Source: Cyanomargarita calcarea GSE-NOS-MK-12-04C
GTDB lineage: Bacteria > Cyanobacteriota > Cyanobacteriia > Cyanobacteriales > Nostocaceae
DNA length: 61,209 nucleotides
Reading direction: 5' to 3'
NCBI GenBank assembly: GCA_019359595.1
Contig: JAHHGZ010000045.1
Span: 1 to 61,209 of the forward strand
In this document: piece by piece, positions 27,711-35,392 of the stretch
Layout of the letters: each line of letters starts with the position of its first letter
Position numbering within the stretch: the first letter of the stretch is position 1
The notes under the pieces: generated by a model
Told to the model about the DNA's origin: nothing
Database searches by the model: none
Seen by the model: only the letters and a program-made list of their open reading frames with translations
Program-made: the position numbers and the translations under genes

Positions 27711-27721
27711 TTTTGGAGCTT

Positions 27722-27757
27722 AGATCCCCGACCTCTTAAAGAAGTTATCGGGGATCT
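27722..27757. terminator. bidirectional hairpin between convergent genes
   Basis: AGATCCCCGA (27722-27731) pairs with TCGGGGATCT (27748-27757) across a 16-nt loop. It lies just after dnaN and overlaps the last codons of the convergent DUF928 gene. The same stem occurs at 49859-49892, so it is a mobile or dispersed hairpin used here as a likely terminator. Confidence 0.6.
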
Positions 27758-28515
27758 GAGGAGATCGCTTTTTGGGCAATATCAGCCAAACCGATCGCCT
27801 GTAATAAATTTTCCCAGTCTGCTTGGAGTGCAGCATCTTGGGGATTTTTCTGGCGAAGTTCTGCTAGGGTTGTCAGTGCTTCGTGCCAAATGCCATTTTC
27901 GGCATAGATAGCAACTCGTTGTCTGGGTTGGGCAGTTTTTAGCTGTTGGGTAACAGCCTGACTGAGGTTGACTCTTTGGATAGCCCCTTCAACGTAAATT
28001 GGTGAAGATTGCTGTGGAGCGCAGTCAACGGTAAAGTACCAGCGATATCGTTTACCGACAGTTAATGGAGGTACCCTGCTTGGGAGATAAACACCGATAA
28101 CTCCTGGTTTTTCTGGGGGAGCGATCGCTGTTTTGTAAATCGGAGTTTTGGAGCTATCGTCTTGCAGTTCAAATTCAGTAGTATAACTGTTTGCTTTGCT
28201 GTAGGGGTAATATACCCAGAAGGTTGGGCGTTCGGTTGCCGTCAATGCCCAGACGTTGGTTATTGTGGGGGATGATTGGGTGGAGGGTACTAAGGCTGTA
28301 AGTTCTGGTTTGACTTCTTTTTGACACAAACCTCTCCTAGCACCGCCACGGACACGACCTCCTGGGGGGTTTCCTGGGGGAATTGGGGGTAAAATTAGGC
28401 GGATGGTTGGTGGTTTTTGAGGGGTTTGGGCGACTATGGGTGTGATGTTAATGAAGCTGGTACAGAGTAGGGTGAGTGTGATTGTGAGTTTTTTGGATTT
28501 TAAGGTTAGTTTCAT
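27745..28515 (-). CDS. DUF928 protein
   Basis: The 256-residue exported protein (signal peptide 1-29, ending VAQ) is of the DUF928 family found mainly in cyanobacteria. It has a proline/glycine/arginine-rich start (PPIPPGNPPGGRVRGGARRG) and then a beta-rich domain with TERPTFWVYYPYSKA, GKRYRWYFTVDCAP and a helical C-terminus. Its last codons are part of the terminator hairpin. It follows the CHAT-CHASE2 gene in the same direction. Together with DUF1822, CHAT and TpsB genes this is a recurrent cyanobacterial neighbourhood, as far as I recall. Confidence 0.82.
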   Translation of the reverse strand: MKLTLKSKKLTITLTLLCTSFINITPIVAQTPQKPPTIRLILPPIPPGNPPGGRVRGGARRGLCQKEVKPELTALVPSTQSSPTITNVWALTATERPTFWVYYPYSKANSYTTEFELQDDSSKTPIYKTAIAPPEKPGVIGVYLPSRVPPLTVGKRYRWYFTVDCAPQQSSPIYVEGAIQRVNLSQAVTQQLKTAQPRQRVAIYAENGIWHEALTTLAELRQKNPQDAALQADWENLLQAIGLADIAQKAISSDPR

Positions 28516-28532
28516 ATAATTTTTTTTATTGA

Positions 28533-28646
28533 ACCACGAAGACGCGAAGTACGCAAAGAAAAGATAGATAAATATATATTCCAGGACTTACACAAAAACT
28601 CTCTAAAACTCTTATTCCTTCGCGTACTTTGCGTCTTCGCGGTTTA
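28533..28646. repeat. inverted pair of dispersed repeats across the end of the CHAT-CHASE2 gene
   Basis: ACCACGAAGACGCGAAGTAC (from 28535) and, inverted, CTTCGCGTACTTTGCGTCTT (from 28619) pair over nearly their whole length. The right copy encodes the last ten residues of the CHAT-CHASE2 protein. The pair could form a long hairpin between the two genes of the operon. Confidence 0.65.
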
Positions 28647-30972
28647 ATAAATTAAGCATTGTAAATTTTTTAGATTTAAAGTTTGAAATTGCTCCAGTTC
28701 CCAAAAGTGCTAACGTTCCGGGGATAAAAGGTATCCAATAACCTAAAATTAATAGGACAAAAGAAGTTATGTAAAGTCCGACCGAGGCGACACTAAGATA
28801 AATTATTAGTTTCAGGGGTGAATGACGCGACTTGGAAGCAATTAGTGCCCCAAAAGCAGAGCAACCCAAAATCCAGATTATTTCCAGCCAAGGTGACCAA
28901 ACTTGTAGCAAGGGACGCCCATTTAATACGGTACTCAAAATCTGACTCACTAGATGGGCTTGTACGAGTATTCCTGGCATCTGGTCATCTAAGTATTTTC
29001 CGTAGGGGGTTGACCAGTAGTCTTGATAATCTCCTTTTGCAACAACGCCAATCAATATAATCTTGTCTTTGAGGGTATTGGAATTAACAGGGCTTGCTAA
29101 AAATTGCGTCAGTGTCACTTGTTCGGCTATCTTTTCTGATGCTCGCCAGTTGACTAAAATTTGACTGCCGTTGGTGTCGATACCTTGTTGATAGCCGCCA
29201 CTGGGAGATTCCAGAGAGTGGAAAACTGTTTTGCCTAGTTGTAAATCCCCTTGGGGAGTGAGTTTTGGTTGAATTCCTTGAGTTAATAGATAGCGGAATG
29301 CTAGTTGTGTGCTTAAGGAGTAGGAGGCCGCACATAAAGATCCTGCTTCTTGGTTCATGAATAGGAGATGACGACGCACTACCCCATCGGTATCATGAAC
29401 GAAGTCGCTAAATCCCAGACGTTCTGGTTGTGGGATTTCTGGTGGTGGTGCTATACCATAAGGGGCTTTTGTGGTATCACTTCCTTTACAAACGGCAATT
29501 AAATTATCAGTTTGTTTTAAACGTGCGATTAAATCTGGTTGTTCTGCTGGAAAATCACGGTAAATATCTAAAGCGATCGCACGGGGTTTGGATTGCTGCA
29601 ATTTTTCTAACAATTTATTGAGAGATTTGTCTGAGAGAGAGGTTCCTTTCAATGACTCACCTTTGCGCCGTTGGTCGGCAATATCCGCATCATCTATTGT
29701 CACTATTAATATGCGTGAATCAGCACCTTCATCAGGACGCGATCGCATCATTTGGTCAAAGGCTTGTAGTTCGACTCCTTGCAGCACTCCCATAAATCTC
29801 AAACCGCAGACTGTCGCGGCAATTCCGATTGAAAGTAGCGAAAAATACTTGTGCCTCTCTTGTCTACCTTGTTCCTTTGTCCCAGTCTTGCCGTTCCACA
29901 ATTCCTGCCAATTAGGGGGTATCTGCGCCGGATTCTGACAAATGACGGGTAGCCAAGTTGCACAAGGAAATCTGTCCTCAACTCCTTGTAATCGTTGCCG
30001 TGCTTGCCGCACCGCTTGATATAAAGATTCACCCCCAGCAAACCCGGACAGAAAATACTTCAAAAATTCCTGTGCCACCAAATCTGGAACAGGTTCTCGC
30101 ATGACGATTATCTGCGGGATTTGCAAATCAGCCAATTCTTTTGCCAATCCCAAACCATCGCAGGAATTGAATATTGCGAGTTGCAAACCACGTTCAACGG
30201 CTCTTTTGAGGGCGTATTTTAACTCTTCAATAGTGAGGCTATCAGTTTTATTTAAGTATATTTGCCCACTTTCATTATCTTTTTGACTGGAACTGTGTCC
30301 CGCAAAAAACAGAATATCCCAATTTTTCTGCCAGAGATAATCGGTTAATTCCTTTCGCTGTGGTTCCACCAAAAAACAGACATCTGCATTTGGTAATTGT
30401 TTCAATAAATTTTGGTCAGCTTGAGTGTCAATCCCTTGACTGTTACCCAAAATTGCCAGAATGTTGACGCTTGGATTTGGTTTATGCGGATTTTCAACGC
30501 GATCGTAAATTGGTGATGCTAGGGCAATTTCCGCATTGGGATAGCGTTCCAGTACCTCCCAGAGATGCCAGGGGAGTCGCTGCAATTGGCTGTTTGGTGT
30601 TTGCAGAATTACCCGTATTTCATCTTTGGGTGATAATCTCTCCAGCCATTTCTCTCGCAGGGGACGAAATTCCTCAGAACGCAACCAAGCATTAAAGCGC
30701 GATCGCAAAATATAAGCAGTTTCATCACAGTCTTGCGTCATCGACACATTTGTTACCTGCACCTTATCCGCAGATAAGCGATAGCCATTGCCCAAACGGC
30801 GATAATTAGACTGCCAATGGCTATAGTAGAGAGGCAATTCAGTCTCAGCCGGTAACTTACCTGTAATTTCTGTTGTCGGGCTTGAACCTTCCTCACCAAC
30901 TTGGAGCGTTACAGTAAAACCATGTTCAAAGCTGCCCTCTATGAATTTCAAAACCACTAACTTTCTCATCAT
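28612..30972 (-). CDS. CHAT caspase-like and CHASE2 membrane protein
   Basis: The 786 residues start with an alpha/beta region. A CHAT (caspase-like) domain follows (about 145-345), with a catalytic-type His in WDILFFAGHSSSQ and Cys in LAIFNSCDGLGLA. After a membrane segment (about 375-395) comes a CHASE2 extracytoplasmic sensor domain (about 395-690: RILIVTIDDADIADQRRKG, then KPRAIALDIYRD). Three hydrophobic segments close it. It would sense an external signal and run an intracellular protease-like domain. Its last residues (NREDAKYAKE) come from a dispersed repeat. It lies 30 nt after DUF1822. Confidence 0.88.
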   Translation of the reverse strand: MMRKLVVLKFIEGSFEHGFTVTLQVGEEGSSPTTEITGKLPAETELPLYYSHWQSNYRRLGNGYRLSADKVQVTNVSMTQDCDETAYILRSRFNAWLRSEEFRPLREKWLERLSPKDEIRVILQTPNSQLQRLPWHLWEVLERYPNAEIALASPIYDRVENPHKPNPSVNILAILGNSQGIDTQADQNLLKQLPNADVCFLVEPQRKELTDYLWQKNWDILFFAGHSSSQKDNESGQIYLNKTDSLTIEELKYALKRAVERGLQLAIFNSCDGLGLAKELADLQIPQIIVMREPVPDLVAQEFLKYFLSGFAGGESLYQAVRQARQRLQGVEDRFPCATWLPVICQNPAQIPPNWQELWNGKTGTKEQGRQERHKYFSLLSIGIAATVCGLRFMGVLQGVELQAFDQMMRSRPDEGADSRILIVTIDDADIADQRRKGESLKGTSLSDKSLNKLLEKLQQSKPRAIALDIYRDFPAEQPDLIARLKQTDNLIAVCKGSDTTKAPYGIAPPPEIPQPERLGFSDFVHDTDGVVRRHLLFMNQEAGSLCAASYSLSTQLAFRYLLTQGIQPKLTPQGDLQLGKTVFHSLESPSGGYQQGIDTNGSQILVNWRASEKIAEQVTLTQFLASPVNSNTLKDKIILIGVVAKGDYQDYWSTPYGKYLDDQMPGILVQAHLVSQILSTVLNGRPLLQVWSPWLEIIWILGCSAFGALIASKSRHSPLKLIIYLSVASVGLYITSFVLLILGYWIPFIPGTLALLGTGAISNFKSKKFTMLNLLNREDAKYAKE

Positions 30973-31002
30973 GAGTTGTTTGTTGTTAGTTGTTATTTGT
31001 TA

Positions 31003-31956
31003 CTAAATTACAAAATTTTGAGTAACACTAGCTTCATCCAGCGCCACCTTGACACTAAACCGCTCTTTGAGTTCACCTCTAAACTGTAACTGAATGTAAT
31101 TATCTGCACTTCTGGATTGAGCTTCTAAAAACACCGCTCCCGACTCATCTAAAATCGTCAGATGTACTCCTTGAGGCAAGTAAATTTCATTACCAGCCGA
31201 ATGAACTTGCAGCCGGATATTAGTTTGTTCGTTAGCTTGAGGACTTATTTCCACAAGCAAGATGACGGGTTGATTGGCGATTTGGATTCCCAAATTTATA
31301 AGTTTTGCTCGTCTGGTGACTGCTTGCTGCTTAGAGGGGTTTTCTTCAACAGTTTCACCACTGCGAAAGGCATAAGCTGGTCTAAATTCTGGTTGATTCC
31401 ACAAAGATTCCAGAGTTTCCCAGCCAGCATCAAACATACCAGCAAACCATTGACCCAAATTGACGGTGGGTTGTCTGAGTTGTCCGAGGTGTTCGATTAA
31501 TGCTTCTGGGGGTTGCAGTTGACTCAAAGACAGTTCTTCTGTTGATGCATGACGAACAAATCCCAAAAGTTTAGCTTCTTGTAGCGATTCATCAACTTCT
31601 ACAACGACATAACCCACCCGCTCCTCCCAAGTTTCTGGTGGAATCGAACATACTTGCTCATCGCTTCGTACGGGACGACACTCCAAACGACCAACTCCAG
31701 GCAGTACTAAATCTGCTATATTAGTACAAACACGCATAACTGGATTATAAATATCACCCGCTTGCAGGTCTGTGGGAATTTCCATCATTTGCAAATAGTC
31801 ATTCACAACACACACAGCCAGAGTGTTTAGCATGACTTGCTCTGCCCTTTCTTTTGTCAGTTGTCCTTGGGAAAACTGCTGGGCAATTCTACGAGCGGCG
31901 CTGGAAATCGGTAATGGTAAGGCGAAAGGTAAGAGCGGATATGCGGTGCGCATCAT
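31003..31956 (-). CDS. DUF1822 protein
   Basis: The 317-residue cytoplasmic protein matches the cyanobacterial DUF1822 family: FALPLPISSAARRIAQQFSQ near the N-terminus, VCVVNDYLQMMEIPTDLQAG and VGYVVVEVDESLQEAKLLGF. The C-terminal domain is beta-rich (VILLVEISPQ, IRLQVHSAG), of a kind that judges or binds ligands. It is the first of three genes with CHAT-CHASE2 and DUF928. The biochemical role is unknown. Confidence 0.82.
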   Translation of the reverse strand: MMRTAYPLLPFALPLPISSAARRIAQQFSQGQLTKERAEQVMLNTLAVCVVNDYLQMMEIPTDLQAGDIYNPVMRVCTNIADLVLPGVGRLECRPVRSDEQVCSIPPETWEERVGYVVVEVDESLQEAKLLGFVRHASTEELSLSQLQPPEALIEHLGQLRQPTVNLGQWFAGMFDAGWETLESLWNQPEFRPAYAFRSGETVEENPSKQQAVTRRAKLINLGIQIANQPVILLVEISPQANEQTNIRLQVHSAGNEIYLPQGVHLTILDESGAVFLEAQSRSADNYIQLQFRGELKERFSVKVALDEASVTQNFVI

Positions 31957-32111
31957 AGTTTAGTCCCCGGTTATCAATGCTGCTATGTACATATCTGTTA
32001 GAAGCTATAAGTTTACGCAAGAAGGTTATTATATCAAGTTAATACAACCACAATTTGTCCTCACCAGTTGACTGAAGGTGAAAACAGTCTGGCCCAAATA
32101 AATGCCATCAC

Positions 32112-32597
32112 TTATATGAGTTCCGAGGCAAGTAATTTTTTTTGGGTTTTTTCTAATTCGTTACGTGCATCTTGAAGGTCTTTCTCTTTTCTGGTACTAC
32201 CCCCTTCTTTTTGTTTTAATTCTTGCTCGTATAGTTTTATACTTTCTCTGAAATCCTCTACCGCTCCTGATATATCTTTCTTTTCACGACGGGTAATAGC
32301 ACGATTAAAGTACTCTAAAGCACTGTCCAGTTGAACAGTATAGTCTAGCTCTTTCCATTGACTTCTGTCCGTAATTTGATAATGGTCGGTAGTACCTTGG
32401 CGTTTTTTTTTCGTTATTAGATTTTTATCTGTAAGGTCTTTCAAAGCATATTGAGCCTGCCGGACGCTCATTTTACAGATTGCTGCAATTGTCTTTAAGT
32501 TAGCGTAACAATTACCTCTACGGGCTATATGTGCATAGCAAGTTATCGAAGATCCCTTTTGAAACGAGGGGTAAGAGCGATCTGGATCGGTGATGTT
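32112..32597 (-). pseudogene. winged-helix protein with missing start
   Basis: The frame from 32597 encodes a winged-helix DNA-binding region (CYAHIARRGNCYANLKTIAA, then MSVRQAQYALKDLTDKNLIT) followed by an acidic and lysine-rich coiled coil. It resembles the HTH of plasmid or phage replication proteins. The only ATG (32471) would cut the first helices off. The frame begins directly after the stop of the RelN-like antitoxin, in phase, with no start codon between, so the original 5' end is probably lost. A 119-residue product from 32471 remains possible. Confidence 0.5.
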
Positions 32598-32843
32598 TCA
32601 CTCTGCATCAATGTCTTCCCACATTTCACAGAGGGGTATAGTTTGTCCAGTTAAAGCCTCGTGTAAACCTTGACGAATTCCTTCAATAACAATTTCAGTG
32701 GGCGTTTCATCAGGATCGGCTTCGTCATCTTCGGAAAGTAAGACGATAATACGAACGCGCTGTGGTTTGATGAATCCCAGCGATTTATCGAGCATAAGTT
32801 GTCCACTCTCATTAATTGTCGCTGTGGTTTCAATTGCTTTCAT
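32598..32843 (-). CDS. RelN-type antitoxin, orphan
   Basis: The 81-residue acidic protein matches the cyanobacterial RelN antitoxins: MKAIETTATINESGQLMLDK, then a basic strand (RVRIIVLLSED), the PDETPTE linker and a C-terminal ALTGQTIPLCEMWEDIDAE that normally binds a RelE-like toxin. No toxin gene follows; the winged-helix fragment begins where it would be. It is likely a remnant but could be functional alone. Confidence 0.65.
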   Translation of the reverse strand: MKAIETTATINESGQLMLDKSLGFIKPQRVRIIVLLSEDDEADPDETPTEIVIEGIRQGLHEALTGQTIPLCEMWEDIDAE

Positions 32844-33300
32844 CGATGGTGATAGTGTTGTTAAATATCAAGCCAATTCAATCTACTTATAGTTTAGTAG
32901 TGATTTGGAAAAAGCGTTCGCGAAGCGTCTCCAAAAGGAGAATCGCCTAAATGTCAAATTGACCGTTGCCAAAATCGATACACGGTTTTTGAGATTTTTA
33001 GGGTTGCTTTAACGCCACCAAAACACGGGCCAGTGTTGCAAGGGATGAAGGGTGAGAAAATTATTCATCTGACTACCCACGGCTAAAATTGTTACATACA
33101 GCTCTATCCGTTTAATTGTCAAATATTGTTACAATACAAAACATTTATTCGTATCGCTTTGGTGGTAAAATACTTTTATCAATGCAAAAAGCGCACCTAG
33201 CCGTCGAAAAGTTTGGTACGCCTTTTGTAACTAATTCAATAATTTGAATCAAGTTTGGTTCAAACTTCATTCAAACTTCACTCACAGGAGCAATTCTAGC
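32844..33300. other. intergenic region with a CAAACTT repeat
   Basis: Most of it shows no gene. Near its end AAGTTTG (33251-33257) pairs with CAAACTT (33261-33267), and a third CAAACTT follows at 33272-33278. These lie 8-50 nt before a good ribosome binding site (AGGAG, 33286-33290), so they could form an operator for the next gene. Confidence 0.45.
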
Positions 33301-34302
33301 ATGGATTTAGCGCTTACAGATCATTTTTGTCAAAATATTTTTTCCTGTCCCTCAAATGACGATATAGCAACGAATGCGGAAAATATTCGCTCGTTGATGG
33401 GGTTAGCAACGGGGGCAATGTTGGCAGTTGGTCAAATTTTCCAGCAAACAAAAGATGAACTTGGTAAGGGATTCAAGGATTGGGCTTACAGCAACGAGTT
33501 CGTGATGAGCGATGCGAATAAGCTGATTAAACTTTTTGACTATTTTGGTGAGAATTTTGATGCCTTAACTGGTGTGTCTCCCCTTCAGTTGTTGAGGTTG
33601 CTTGTACCGAGTCACGAGGAGTCACGAGGAGTATTGGCTGACTTGATTGACGAATGTGGTAATGTTAGTTGTGCAGACATTGCTTCGATTTGCGCTTCCC
33701 ACAAGATTAAACGTGTACCGACAATCAAATCGCAACAAGCGACAAATACTGAACCGATTGTTGAATTGAAGATGGTCGGCAATCAACAGGGTGGTACAGG
33801 GATTTTTCGATTGGAAGTAAAGGATCATCAACTTGCCAGCGAACTCGATACGCAGTGGAAGCAGTCTTCAATGCCCGCACACCAATGGATGCGTTTCATG
33901 TCATCGAGCGTGCGTGTGGTGCAGGAAATAGCATCCGTCGTGCTGGGACGCAATTTAACACATGAATCGGAATTGGATGAATTGCGGAAGTTGCTTTTCA
34001 AGGAAACCACGCAAGATTTGGGTGTGGTAGCTGAGTCGATTGATAGTGAAGTGATGCTAGAAGTTGATGGGTTGCCGATGATTGTGCGCGATTGCTTGAA
34101 TAAGATAGAAGAGTTGAATAGTAAGACTGCTTCTCTTACATCACCTGTTGGCACGGATGCGATGATGCGGCGGATATATCGGGAGGAACGAGATTCAGCG
34201 ATCGCTTCGTTGAAGCTGTTGGCGGTGGAATACGAAATTGATTTACCCTCGTTATTGTTTCGGGTTGCGAATATGGAGCAAACTGTTGCTGTGAAAAAGT
34301 AA
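33301..34302 (+). CDS. hypothetical protein with DUF3102-like N-terminus
   Basis: I take the ATG at 33301 (AGGAG 10 nt upstream) rather than the TTG at 33244, giving 333 residues. The N-terminal part (AENIRSLMGLATGAMLAVGQ, GKGFKDWAYSNEFVMSDANK) resembles DUF3102-type proteins, a phage and plasmid family. The rest is largely helical, ending MMRRIYREERDSAIASLKLL. It lies 41 nt before the second higBA module, in the same direction. Function unknown. Confidence 0.55.
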   Translation: MDLALTDHFCQNIFSCPSNDDIATNAENIRSLMGLATGAMLAVGQIFQQTKDELGKGFKDWAYSNEFVMSDANKLIKLFDYFGENFDALTGVSPLQLLRLLVPSHEESRGVLADLIDECGNVSCADIASICASHKIKRVPTIKSQQATNTEPIVELKMVGNQQGGTGIFRLEVKDHQLASELDTQWKQSSMPAHQWMRFMSSSVRVVQEIASVVLGRNLTHESELDELRKLLFKETTQDLGVVAESIDSEVMLEVDGLPMIVRDCLNKIEELNSKTASLTSPVGTDAMMRRIYREERDSAIASLKLLAVEYEIDLPSLLFRVANMEQTVAVKK

Positions 34303-34343
34303 AACTTGTCCTCCGATATCACTGTTTACGCGAAAAATATTTT

Positions 34344-34643
34344 ATGCATCTAATGAGCATTCGTAATTTACGTGCTGATGCTGGAAAATATCCAGATGCA
34401 ACTGAGCCAATAGAAGCTTGGTATCGTGTTGTGAAATCTGCATCATGGCAAAATATAGAGAATGTCAGGCAAGTTTACCCATCAGCAGATGCTGTAGGGA
34501 ATTTTACAGTATTCAATATAAAAGGTAACGCATACCGCTTAATTGTAGATATTGACTATGAAACCCAAACAATATATTACAAATACTTTTTAACTCATGC
34601 CGACTATAATAAAGATAAGTGGAAAAATAACCCTTATTATTGA
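34344..34643 (+). CDS. higB: HigB-type mRNA interferase toxin (second copy)
   Basis: The 99-residue protein is a close paralogue of the toxin at 7970-8269. Both begin MHLxSIRNLR and share GNFTVFNIKGNAYRLIV, and both end DKWKNxPY. It is intact. Unlike the first module, the toxin and antitoxin genes do not overlap; 68 nt separate them. Confidence 0.87.
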   Translation: MHLMSIRNLRADAGKYPDATEPIEAWYRVVKSASWQNIENVRQVYPSADAVGNFTVFNIKGNAYRLIVDIDYETQTIYYKYFLTHADYNKDKWKNNPYY

Positions 34644-34711
34644 CGAAGTAAATTAGGGAAACTAAGTTTCTTTAGTCTTAATTTGAACGATAGTGAAAAA
34701 GGTAAAGAGAA

Positions 34712-35110
34712 ATGTCCTTAGCTTTTGACAAAAATACTTATGGTAAACTTTTAGCAGAATATCAACCTCAAGTCATCAACTCTGAGGAGGAGTATGACCG
34801 AATGCTGGCTGATGTTGAACAATTAATCGGTAATAAAAATCGCTCACCGGAACAAACAGCGTTATTACAAATTTTGGTAAGATTAATAGAAGAATATGAG
34901 AACAAAAATCATCCAATGGGTGAATCATCTCCCCATTTAATTCTCCAACATTTAATGGAGGCAAGAGAAATTAAACAATGTGATTTAGTCGGAATCATCG
35001 GTTCAAATAGTGTTGTCTCAGAAATTGTCAATGGTAAAAGTTCAATTAGTAAGGCTCAAGCAAAGGTTTTGGGAGATTTTTTTCATGTCTCTCCAGAATT
35101 GTTTATTTAA
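34712..35110 (+). CDS. higA: HigA-type antitoxin (second copy)
   Basis: The 132-residue partner of the preceding HigB starts MSLAFDKNTYGKLL and has the same architecture as the first HigA: a helical N-terminal half, then the HTH region (IKQCDLVGIIGSNSVVSEIV, KSSISKAQAKVLGDFFHVS). Many substitutions are spread over the N-terminal half, where toxin specificity is expected. An ATG start fits, with AGGTAAAGAG upstream. Confidence 0.86.
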   Translation: MSLAFDKNTYGKLLAEYQPQVINSEEEYDRMLADVEQLIGNKNRSPEQTALLQILVRLIEEYENKNHPMGESSPHLILQHLMEAREIKQCDLVGIIGSNSVVSEIVNGKSSISKAQAKVLGDFFHVSPELFI

Positions 35111-35392
35111 GAATTGTGGTTCTTCAGTACTTGTTATGCTAAGTATTTAAATAGAAGATAAAATATTATTGGCAAATTGTATCAAACTATGAACAAAGCT
35201 CTTACCAAAGTTGACATATAAGGTTATTTATTGTTGGCTGTAGATATAACAATATAATTTTTTGGTGTATTTACCGTCATGGTCAAGAAAAGCTGAGGGG
35301 CTACGAAATCAGCTAAAACGTAGACTCTATAAGTTTCATAGCCCTTAGACCTTGTTGATAATACTTTGATTTTTTCATGAAGATGGAGACTA

